A stretch of DNA of 42,040 nt from CAZOIA01 sp964579675 (GTDB lineage Bacteria > Planctomycetota > Phycisphaerae > UBA1845 > PWPN01). Positions within the stretch are counted from its first letter, which is position 1; every line of letters starts with the position of its first letter. The translations under genes and the position numbers were made by a program. Of this stretch, positions 31,975 to 41,400 are shown in pieces. The notes below the pieces were generated by a model. That model worked only from the letters and a program-made list of their open reading frames with translations. It was not told the origin of the DNA and searched no databases. The stretch spans positions 1 through 42,040 of the forward strand of contig CAZOIA010000022.1 of the NCBI GenBank assembly GCA_964579675.1, in the 5' to 3' direction.

Positions 31975-34900
31975 CGCCGCGGGAGGCAACGATCGATTCG
32001 CGCATCTGACCGATGCCCAGCGGCGGGCCATCCACACCGTCGATCGCAGCGTACTTGTCTCGGCCGCCGCCGGCTCAGGCAAGACCACCGTGCTTGCCGA
32101 GCGGTGTGCGGTGCTGGTGTGCGATCTGCCCGGGGATCGGCGTTGCCGGATCAACGAGCTGCTGGTGGTCACGTTCACCGACGCCGCCGCGAGCGAGATG
32201 CGCTCGCGGATCGCCGGCGCCATCCGGCAACGCCTCCATGACCAGCCCGGCAACGCCTATCTTCGGGAGCAGCTCTACCTCCTCGACAGTGCGAGCATTT
32301 CGACCATTCATGCTTTCTGCAAGACCCTTATTCAACGGTGGTTCCCGCAGGCCCAGGTCGATCCGCAGGCGACGGTCCTCGGGGGGGACGAGGCGGAGTT
32401 GCTTCGGCGCGAGGTCCTGGATGCACTGTTCGTGGAACTCTACGCGGGCGAGGACGACCTGAGCCGATCGTTTCAGCAGCTCGTGGATGACTACGGCGGC
32501 GGGGATGATCAGACGATGGCCGAGGTCGTGCTGCAGTTGCACGGCTTCATCAACAGCCTGCCTGCCCCTCAGGCGTGGCTCGACAATGCCGCCGGTCAGT
32601 TGGATCCTGCGGCACCGGCCGGCCTTGTCACGACGTTGCACGGGCGGCAATGCGACCGGCTCCGCCGGGAGCTGAGCTTGCAAATGGAGTACTGCCGGCA
32701 CCTTGCAGCCACCGTCCGGAAACGCTGGCCCATCGCAGCCTCGCACGCGGACGCCCTGAAGGAGCACGTCGGGCAACTCGAGCGCTGGCACGATGCGCTT
32801 GCCGCCGGCGCAGATGATTGCTGGGAAGTGGTCGCCCAGGAGATCCGGTCGTCCGATCTTCCCCCGGCCAAGCGCAGGCCGCGGGGTCTCTCCGACGAAG
32901 AGAAGGCCCAGTACGAAGCGGCCAAGAGCCTCCGCGACCGGATGAAGAAGTTGTTTGCCGAACGACTGCAAGAGTCGATCTGCACCTTCACCGCGGACGA
33001 GTACCGTGAAGGGCTGGCGCGAATCGCCCCATCTGTTCGCGCCCTCGTCCAGCTCGTCACCGGCTTCGACCGCCGCTATCAGGAAGCGAAAGCCGCGCAG
33101 GCAGCGGTTGACTTCAACGACCTGCAGCGTTGCGCGCTGCGGCTGCTGACCGAAGCCGGCGATCCAAGCCGGCCTTCCGAGGTGGCCCGGCAACTACAGG
33201 GACGGTATCGCTACCTGCTGGTGGACGAGTTCCAGGACGTCGATCCGCTGCAGGAGGCGATCCTGAGGCTGGTGAGTCGCGAGAGCGCCGATCCGCCTTC
33301 GGGCAATCTCTTTGCCGTCGGCGACATCAAGCAGAGTATCTACCGTTTCCGGCTCGCCGAGCCGAGGTTGTTCACCCGCAGGGCCGATGAGTTTGCCGCC
33401 GGCGCCGCGATCGGCGAACTCATCCACCTCCAGGACAACTTCCGCAGCCGAGCGAGCGTGATCGAGGCGGTCAACCTGATCTTCGAGCCGCTGATGCGCA
33501 AGTCGTTCGGCGGGAGCGATTACGACGCGGCCGCCAGGCTGTATGCCGGCGCCCGCTTCCCCGCGGCTCCCGACGCTGCCAACGCAGCCACCGCGACCGG
33601 CCCGGGCAAGGCTCGGGTCTTTGACAAACCCGCCGTCGAGCTGCATCTGCTCGAGCCGATCACCGAGCGGACCCGTCCGGCGCAAGATGACGATGAGGAT
33701 GGCAACCACGCCGCCGAGGACGAGCTCGAGGGCATCGAGCGCGAAGCGTACGTGATCGGCCGCCGCATCCAACAGTGGATGGGTGACAACCGCGAGGGCT
33801 CGCGGTGGCACGTGACGGACAAGGCCGACACGCCCGGCGGCTTGCCGAAGGCCCGGCCCATCGACTACCGCGACGTGGTCATTCTGCTGCGATCCATGCC
33901 GTACAAGGCCGGACCGATCGCCGACGTGCTCCGGCGGATGGGCATTCCCGTCCGGGTTGAACGCGACGACAGCGGCATCGACTCGACCGAGTTCCGCGAC
34001 GTGGTGAGCCTGTTGGAACTGCTCGACAACCAGCAACAGGACATACCGCTGGCGGCCGTACTGCGATCACCATTGCTGGGCGAAGGGTTCACCGAGACGG
34101 AGTTGCTGAGAATCCGCCTCTTGGATCGCGGGATTCCTTTCCACGCTGCCGCCCGGCGCTACGTGCGGGAGGGGCTGGACGAGGGCCTGCGGGACCGGCT
34201 CACGGTGGTGATGGCGACGCTCGATCGCTACCGGCAGCGGATTTGGCGCACGCCGGTCGCGGAGGTGCTCTGGAACATCTACGAAGAGAGCAACTACCTG
34301 GCCTACGTCGCGGGTCTGTCCGACGGCGCGCGTCGTCGCGAGCACCTGATCCGGCTCCACGAGTTGGCCCGGCAGTTCGGGCGGTTCAACCGCCAGGGCC
34401 TGCGTCGGTTCCTGCGGTTCATCGACCAGATGCTCGCTCACGACCGCCCCCTCCAACAGCCATCCACCACCGGGGCCGGCGACAACGTCGTCCGCGTCAT
34501 GACCGTTCATACCAGCAAGGGCCTGGAGTTCCCGGTAGTGATCCTGGCCGATCTGGGCAAGCAGTTCAACCTCAATGACCTCCGAGGAAACGTCCTGGTG
34601 GATCGCGAGTTGGGCATTGCCATGCGGGTGGCGGATCCCGAGCGACGGATCACGTATCCCACGTTCATCCACCAGGTGGCGGCGGACGCCGGTCGCCGTG
34701 AGCTTCTCTCCGAGGAGCTGCGGGTGCTTTACGTGGCGCTGACCCGCGCACGTGAGCACCTGATGCTCGTGGGCCGATTCGATCCGGCCAAAGCGGCGAC
34801 CTGCCGGGCCGCGGGCCGCCGGACAGGCAGCGAACCAGTCGTCGTGCCGAGACTCGAACTCGAAACCGCTTCGCACCCGCTCGACTGGTTACTGCCGGCG

Positions 34901-35851
34901 ATCTCCCGGGCACCGGACGGCGTGGTGCAATGGCACGGCGAAGAGGCGGGCGATGGGCCCGCCGGGGGCGGCTTGTTCAAGGTCTACGCGCATGACCGCA
35001 CCACCACCGACAGGTGGCGAATCCCGGCGGCCATCGAGACCGAGCGAACCGAAGCACTCGCTCGCCTCGCTGATCTCAACCCGCTTCCGCGTGAGGAATG
35101 GGTCGCTCAAACCGACGAGGCCGACCGTATCGTTGAAGCACTGGAGGAGGACTATCCAGCCCTTGAGCTGACGACGCTCCCGGCCCGGGTGGCGGTCAGC
35201 GAACTGAAGCGGCGATGGGATGCCGGATTCGATCCCGACGAGCGCCCAGCAGCGCCCCGCCGTCGGGCGGTCGCCCCGGCACGTCCTGCCTTCATGGCCG
35301 TTGAGCTGGCCGACGACGGGATGCATCGCGGCATCGCTACGCACCGGTTCCTGCAGCTCGTCGATCTGACGCGCCCGTGTGACGCGGCCGACCTCGAACG
35401 GCAATGCCGCGAGTTCGTCGAGTCCGGCCGCCTGGGCCCCGGGGACGCCGCCGTCGTCATGCTCGACGCCGCGGCGTGGTTTTTCGCGACCGGCCCCGGC
35501 CAACAGATGCGCCGTCACGCCCCGGACGTCCGGCGCGAGGTCGCTTTCGTCTCCCGCATCCCGCCCGAGCACTACGACCCGCTGGTGGCCGCTCGGGACC
35601 ATCGCGACGTCCTGCTCGTTCGCGGCATCGTGGACGCTCTCGTCTGCCATGAGGCGAGCCTCGAGCTCGTGGACTACAAGACCGACGCGATCGCCGCCGA
35701 CGCCTGCGAAGCCCGCGCCGCCGACTATCAAACCCAAATCGACAGCTACGCCGCCGCGATCCGGGGCATCTACCGCCAACCTGTGACCAAGCAATACCTG
35801 GTGTTCCTGCATGCCCGACGCATCGTTGACATTGCCGCCTGGTCAGCGTGA
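31967..35851 (+). CDS. addA: AddA subunit: UvrD-type helicase with RecB-like nuclease
   Basis: 1294 residues. Helicase motifs: Walker A in SAAAGSGKTTVLAERC (residues 32-47), motif Ia VTFTDAAASEMRSRI, motif II LLVDEFQDVDPLQ, motif III GDIKQSIYRFRLAEP, VMTVHTSKGLEFPVV, and RVLYVALTRAREHL near residue 925. The C-terminal nuclease holds ELVDYKTD (Asp1236, Lys1238). Motor and nuclease activities therefore both look intact. It begins inside the addB stop region (8-bp overlap) and its end overlaps comEC by 41 bp, pointing to one polycistronic mRNA. Confidence 0.94.
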   Translation: MPDAAGGNDRFAHLTDAQRRAIHTVDRSVLVSAAAGSGKTTVLAERCAVLVCDLPGDRRCRINELLVVTFTDAAASEMRSRIAGAIRQRLHDQPGNAYLREQLYLLDSASISTIHAFCKTLIQRWFPQAQVDPQATVLGGDEAELLRREVLDALFVELYAGEDDLSRSFQQLVDDYGGGDDQTMAEVVLQLHGFINSLPAPQAWLDNAAGQLDPAAPAGLVTTLHGRQCDRLRRELSLQMEYCRHLAATVRKRWPIAASHADALKEHVGQLERWHDALAAGADDCWEVVAQEIRSSDLPPAKRRPRGLSDEEKAQYEAAKSLRDRMKKLFAERLQESICTFTADEYREGLARIAPSVRALVQLVTGFDRRYQEAKAAQAAVDFNDLQRCALRLLTEAGDPSRPSEVARQLQGRYRYLLVDEFQDVDPLQEAILRLVSRESADPPSGNLFAVGDIKQSIYRFRLAEPRLFTRRADEFAAGAAIGELIHLQDNFRSRASVIEAVNLIFEPLMRKSFGGSDYDAAARLYAGARFPAAPDAANAATATGPGKARVFDKPAVELHLLEPITERTRPAQDDDEDGNHAAEDELEGIEREAYVIGRRIQQWMGDNREGSRWHVTDKADTPGGLPKARPIDYRDVVILLRSMPYKAGPIADVLRRMGIPVRVERDDSGIDSTEFRDVVSLLELLDNQQQDIPLAAVLRSPLLGEGFTETELLRIRLLDRGIPFHAAARRYVREGLDEGLRDRLTVVMATLDRYRQRIWRTPVAEVLWNIYEESNYLAYVAGLSDGARRREHLIRLHELARQFGRFNRQGLRRFLRFIDQMLAHDRPLQQPSTTGAGDNVVRVMTVHTSKGLEFPVVILADLGKQFNLNDLRGNVLVDRELGIAMRVADPERRITYPTFIHQVAADAGRRELLSEELRVLYVALTRAREHLMLVGRFDPAKAATCRAAGRRTGSEPVVVPRLELETASHPLDWLLPAISRAPDGVVQWHGEEAGDGPAGGGLFKVYAHDRTTTDRWRIPAAIETERTEALARLADLNPLPREEWVAQTDEADRIVEALEEDYPALELTTLPARVAVSELKRRWDAGFDPDERPAAPRRRAVAPARPAFMAVELADDGMHRGIATHRFLQLVDLTRPCDAADLERQCREFVESGRLGPGDAAVVMLDAAAWFFATGPGQQMRRHAPDVRREVAFVSRIPPEHYDPLVAARDHRDVLLVRGIVDALVCHEASLELVDYKTDAIAADACEARAADYQTQIDSYAAAIRGIYRQPVTKQYLVFLHARRIVDIAAWSA

Positions 35852-38417
35852 TGGATACGAGGACGATCCGCTCGCCCGGCCGCTGCCGACGCGGACGGAC
35901 GTGATGCTGGAATGGCTGGCGGGCCAGCCGCTCGTGCCCCCGGCGATCGGCCTGGTGATCGGTATCGTCATTGATGCGTCGTGGGCGGTGCCGGTCCCAT
36001 TGGCTGCTTTCCTGTTCATTGCAGCAGGTGCAGCGATCGTGCTCTTTCGCACGCGCGACGGCCTGCGTCATCTCGCACTGATGCTGGCGGCGTTGGCGGT
36101 GGGAGCGGTACTTCACGATTCGTCGTTTCGGCGGTGGCCGGCGGATCATGTGGTCCGGTATTGCGGCCCCGGGGCCACGCCGGTCCGGCTCACCGGTACC
36201 GTCATCGCATCACCGGCGATCCGCCCCGTGCAGAGCGGGCGGATTAACTGGTTCAATCAGTTGCCCCGCACGCGATTGCTCGTTGCGGCGGAGAAGATCG
36301 AGGGCGTCTCCGGCGACATCCACGTCAGCGGGACCGTCGCGGTCCACGTGCGCGAGCCGGTGCTGCACGTGGCCGCCGGCGATCGCGTGGAGCTGTTTGG
36401 CCGCATGTATCGCCCGGCACCGCCGATGAACCCCGGCGAAAAAGACTGGGCTTTGGCGAGCCGCCGCAACGGCATCCTCGTCGAGATGTCATGCGAGCAC
36501 GCGGCCAACGTCGTCGTCCATGCGATCGGTGATCGCGGCCATCGCTGGATGGCGGTGCTCCGGCAAAGACTGCGGGCGGCAATGCTGGACCATACTTTTC
36601 CGGGCGACGTGCCGGGGTCCCGACTGCTGTCGGCCCTGGTGCTCGGCCAGCGCAGCGAAGTCAATGCTAAACTCAATGAAGCGTTCGTCAACACGGGTAC
36701 GGTGCACTATCTGAGCGTGAGCGGGGCCCACGTGGGGATGCTCGCGTCGGCGGTCTGGCTGGTCGGTCTTCTCGTGGGCGGCTCGCGGCGGGCGTGTGCG
36801 GCCTGCGCGTTCGCTGCGGTGACGGCCTACGCCATCGTGGCCGAGCCCCGCCCCGCGATTCTCAGGGCCGCCCTGATGGCCGACCTCCTGTGCCTGGCCC
36901 TTCTGCTGCGTCGCCCGGTGCGGTCGGCCAACTGGCTCGCCCTCGCCGCTATCATTCTGCTCATTGCAGAGCCGACGCAGTTGTTCAGTCCCGGATTCCA
37001 GATGTCATTCCTCACGCTCGTCGCGCTGCTGTACCTCAGCCCCCGGCTCCACGACGCCGCAGCCCGATTGATGCGCCGCCTGCTTGGCCGCGATGATCCG
37101 CTGCTGGCGCCGGCCATTCAACAACAGCTTAACCCGCCCTCGCCCGGCCGCGTCGTCGTCAACTGGGTCACGCACGTCCTTGGATGGTGGCTCGCCATGA
37201 GCGTATCGGCATGGACCGTCGGTGCAGCCCTGGGCACCTGCCACTTTCAGCGACTCGCGGTGTGGGGCTGGCTCAACAGCATCCTGATCATGCCGCTGGT
37301 GTGGCTCACACTGGTGACGGGTTTCGTCAAAGCCCTGTTGTCGCTGGCGGTACCTTCTATTGCCACGCTGCTCGGCTGGCCGCTGGCCTTGATCACCGAG
37401 ACGCTCGTGGTGTTCGTTCAATTCCTGGCCCGTTTGCCCGGGGCGGGGATGCCGGCGCCGGCGGTCCCGGGCTGGCTGACCGCCGCCGGCCTGGCCGTGC
37501 TGGCATTCTGGGTGCTCAGGCCGTGGCTGCGTATCGCCCGTTACTGGGTGGCGGTTGCCGCGTTTGCCTTCATCACATCCGCCGCCTGGCAGCTCGCACC
37601 ACCCTTCCCGGGCGACACCCTTCGACTCGACGTGCTCTCGGTCGGAAACGGGACCGCGTGTGTGATCGGCTTGCCGAACGGCAGGACGTTCATCTACGAC
37701 ATCGGCTCAATGCCCCCTTACGATATCGAGCGGTGGAGGGTCGGCCCCCTGCTCGCCCGGCGACGTGCGTACCGGATCGATGCCGTTATCCTCAGCCATC
37801 CCAATCTCGATCACTTCAGCGGCTTGCCGGACCTCCTCGATCACCGATCGGTCAAAGCGGTAATTGCCGCACCCCACTTCGAGCGCCTGAGCAAGCCTGG
37901 CAGCGCCGGCGCCCGACTCCTGGCCGACGTGCGGCAACACGGAATCCCCCGGCAAACGGTTGTTCGGGGTGATCGCCTCAACGGTACCGGGAACGTGGAG
38001 ATCGAGGTCCTCTGGCCGCCGCCGCTTGATGAGTTGAGCATCGCTCGCGCCAACGACTCCTCGATCGTCTTGGGGATCACGTACGCCGGGTGCCGCGTGC
38101 TGCTCTGCGGAGATATTGAGGAACTTCCTCAGCGGCAACTGTTGGCGATGGGCAACCTGAAGGCCGACGTGCTGGTGCTCCCGCACCACGGCGGTGTGGA
38201 GCCCAACACCGGGGCCTTTCTTGAAGCGGTGGACCCCGCGTACTGTATCCGGTCGAGCGGCCAGCGGGACGTTCATACATACAGCGGCCTGCTGGACCTC
38301 GTCGCCCACCGGCAGTACTTCAACACCGCCGACGACGGTGCGGTCGAGATACGGGTCACCCCGTCGGAACTCACCGTCCGCCCCTGGCGGCCCGTCACCC
38401 CGTTTACGGACAGATAG
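35811..38417 (+). CDS. comEC: ComEC/Rec2 DNA-uptake channel protein
   Basis: 868 residues. An N-terminal DUF4131-type region with early membrane segments (ALVPPAIGLVIGIVID is within the first) precedes the Competence domain (RLLSALVLGQRSEV; HYLSVSGAHVGMLA, and a run of hydrophobic helices to about residue 590). The C-terminal metallo-beta-lactamase domain has LDVLSVGNGTACVIG, ILSHPNLDHFSGL (His663, Asp667, His668) and VLLCGDIEE, then LVLPHHGG. It forms the inner-membrane channel for single-stranded DNA during transformation. The first 41 bases overlap addA in another frame, so an internal start such as ATG 35904 cannot be excluded. Confidence 0.93.
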   Translation: MPDASLTLPPGQRDGYEDDPLARPLPTRTDVMLEWLAGQPLVPPAIGLVIGIVIDASWAVPVPLAAFLFIAAGAAIVLFRTRDGLRHLALMLAALAVGAVLHDSSFRRWPADHVVRYCGPGATPVRLTGTVIASPAIRPVQSGRINWFNQLPRTRLLVAAEKIEGVSGDIHVSGTVAVHVREPVLHVAAGDRVELFGRMYRPAPPMNPGEKDWALASRRNGILVEMSCEHAANVVVHAIGDRGHRWMAVLRQRLRAAMLDHTFPGDVPGSRLLSALVLGQRSEVNAKLNEAFVNTGTVHYLSVSGAHVGMLASAVWLVGLLVGGSRRACAACAFAAVTAYAIVAEPRPAILRAALMADLLCLALLLRRPVRSANWLALAAIILLIAEPTQLFSPGFQMSFLTLVALLYLSPRLHDAAARLMRRLLGRDDPLLAPAIQQQLNPPSPGRVVVNWVTHVLGWWLAMSVSAWTVGAALGTCHFQRLAVWGWLNSILIMPLVWLTLVTGFVKALLSLAVPSIATLLGWPLALITETLVVFVQFLARLPGAGMPAPAVPGWLTAAGLAVLAFWVLRPWLRIARYWVAVAAFAFITSAAWQLAPPFPGDTLRLDVLSVGNGTACVIGLPNGRTFIYDIGSMPPYDIERWRVGPLLARRRAYRIDAVILSHPNLDHFSGLPDLLDHRSVKAVIAAPHFERLSKPGSAGARLLADVRQHGIPRQTVVRGDRLNGTGNVEIEVLWPPPLDELSIARANDSSIVLGITYAGCRVLLCGDIEELPQRQLLAMGNLKADVLVLPHHGGVEPNTGAFLEAVDPAYCIRSSGQRDVHTYSGLLDLVAHRQYFNTADDGAVEIRVTPSELTVRPWRPVTPFTDR

Positions 38418-41400
38418 CTGTACTCCCGTTCAGGCTCTTGACCATGGCCATGTCGATCAGGTCGATGTTACCGTCCAGGTTGACATCGAACCGTGCATCG
38501 GCACCCACGACCGGCGTGCCGTTCTTGCTCTTGACCTGAGCCATGTCGATCAGGTCGGTATTGTTGTCACCGTTGGTGTTGCCAACTAGAACCTTGAGCA
38601 TGCAGTCGGCATCGCCCTGGACGGTGCAACTGAGCTTGCCCGTCAGGTCGATCTTGTAACATGCCTGATCGGGCAGGCCACCGGTCCACAGGAGCTCCAG
38701 CGTGTAGCTGCCGCCGCCGTTATCCGTCACCGTCGGTGCGGCCGCGTACGTCGTCGAGGTACTCATATCCTCGGCCTCGATGGTCCCGGTCACCGTAAGA
38801 GTCCCGGTCGCGGTGATGTCCACCACGACCTTCAGGTCAACGTCTGCCCGACGCGTCTCGCTCACCACGGCCAAGCCGCTCGCCGACGCATCGAGCACGA
38901 TGCCCAACTCACCCGACACCGGCCCGGCATGGTAGCGCACACTCGCCCAGGCGGTGATGGTAGCCTCGCACGCCATCGCCCCCGGCTTGAGGCCCGGACT
39001 GCCGACGTCCTGGTCATCGGTGGCACCGCCCCCGGCGACGTCCGGCGTGGTGTAGGCGTTGTCCACCCCGTCCACAGACAGCAGCCAGTTCTCGCCCTTG
39101 TCATTTTCGAGCACATCGATCTTGCCGTCGACGACGTAGATGCTGGCATAGCCGTCGTCAACCGGCCACGGCGAGCCGTCGAAGTACAGCACGTCGTCCA
39201 GCAGGTGGCCGTAGTCGTCGATGATCTGGATGCGGTCGCCGCTGTTGCCCAGGATCTCCCACTCATCGTCGGAGCCGACGAAGATCGCCTTGGCGCTCGG
39301 CAAGTCGTACCATTCCTGGAGGAACTGCGCGGTGGTCCGACTGCTGTTGTCGCCCGAGGCTACGACCCGGACCTCCCCGGCCGGTATCAGCGTGGCGACG
39401 GCCAGGTTGGGATCGGGCTCGCCGTCGTCGTCGGTGAGAATCTGCAGCATGATGTCGGCCTCGCCGGGGTTGTACACCTCGACCCATTCCCAGTCGTTGT
39501 CTTCCTGGTTCCGCGGGTTGTACATGATCTCGGTGATGACCAGGCCGCCTTTCTGAACGACCAGAGTCACCGTGCCATTCTCGGATGAGGAGGCGGCACC
39601 GTCGTCGGCGGAGAACTCGAATGCGTCGTCGCCGGCCGCCACCGTGCTCGTGTACCCGCCGTGGGGCGTGTATTGCACCTGGTTGCCGTTGTTCACCAGC
39701 GTGTAGTCGATAGCGATGATCGGGGTCGGCGGTTCGGTGCCGGCATCGGCGATCGACCCATGGCTCGGCAGCGACTTGATGGTGTAGGTCAGGGCGCCGG
39801 GGGGATCGGGCAAGCCGTCGTCCCAGGCCTCCAGGGCGACCAGCGTTTGGGTGTTCATCATGACCCCGACGCGGGAATCCTGCGCTTCCGGCGGATAATT
39901 AGTGCAGGATGGCAGGAGCGCGGGGCTGCCGACGTCGTTACCCGAGGCGCTCAAGTAGGCGTTCTCAAACCCGGCCAGCGAGAGCAGCCAGTTGTTCCCC
40001 TCGTCGTTATCGACGGTCGAGATCTTGCCGCATTTCAGGAAGATGCTCGCACTGTTGTCGTCGGGCGGCCAGTCTCCGGTGTCGGAGTACTCCACGATGT
40101 CCAGCAGCGAGCCGCCGGCGGCGAAGAGATAGATGGTGTCGCCGTCATTGTTGAGGTAAGGCCACTGGTTGGGGTCGGTCAGGACGGGGATCACGTCGCC
40201 GGTTGTGAGGGGTGACCACTCGGCGACGAACTCGGCGAGGGTCCGGGCCTCACTCTCGTCCCCCCGGGCGATAATCATGGTGGAACCAGCAGGGATGCTA
40301 TTGCCGGCCAGATTGCCGGTGGACCACTGGCCCGAATCCCACAACGTGTCCAGGGCGACGGCCTCCCCGGTCAGGTTGGTGATCTCGACCCACTCGTAAC
40401 CGGGCTCCGGATTGCCCGGGTTGTACATGATCTCGGTAATGACGACGACGCCCGTGCCCTGGACGTAGATGGTGACGTAGGCGTACGCGGAATAGGAGCT
40501 CCCGTCGTAGGCCCTGAACCCGAGGGCAAACTTGCCGCTCACACCGGCAGCCGGGGTGAACTCCACCTGGTTGCCGTTGCCGACAAGCGTATAGGGCACG
40601 GTGCTGATCTGGCCATTGTTCGGATCGACAAGGGTTCCACCCTGGCCGGTCGTGGGCGAGACGCCCTCGACAAACGTCTCGATGACGATATCCAGCGGAT
40701 CGCCTTCGGGATCGGTCGCATCGAGCGTTATGGAGATCGCCGAGCTGTCCTGGTTGATGCGGATTTCGTCGTTGTAGGCCATCGGCGGGCTCAGGGGCAC
40801 GGTCGGCCCGGAGGGCAGGATTGCGGGGCTGCCCTCGTCGCTATCGGCGGGCGGGCCGAGCGCTTCAGGAGTGGCGTAGACCCCGTTGGCGCCCGCAATG
40901 GAGAGGTTCCAGTTGTTGCCGTCGTCGTTGTCGGTGCTCGTCAACAGGTCGTACTCGAGGAAGATGCTGCCCCGGTAATTGGACTCGGGCCAGACGCTCT
41001 CGCCGCCGATCTCATACGCAACCACATCCAGCAGCCTGGCGTCATCGCCCGTGAGGCTGTCGGACCCGAACAGGTAGATCGTATCGCCGCTGTTGCTATA
41101 GTAAGGGAATCGGGTGTTTGTGGCCGGCGGGATGATGCTGCCCGAGCTGAGGGGAGCCCATTCGGTCACGAAGTCGCCCGCATTGCGACCGAGGATCACC
41201 GTCGCCCCGGAGGGCGCCGTCTCGAAGAAGACATTGTAGCTGGTTTCCGTTTCGTCCAGAGCGCTGCCAAGCACCGAATGGAGGTAGACGTCCGAGCCGG
41301 TCGGGTTATGGACCTCGATCCACTCCCAATCGCTTTCGTACCGGTCATCATCCGCGTTGACGTTGGCGGGGTTGTACATGATCTCCGTGATGACCAGCCC

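Noticed and set aside
32075..36149. Long minus-strand frames opposite addA and comEC
   Set aside because: Composition-driven shadows; the forward frames carry all expected helicase, nuclease and ComEC motifs.
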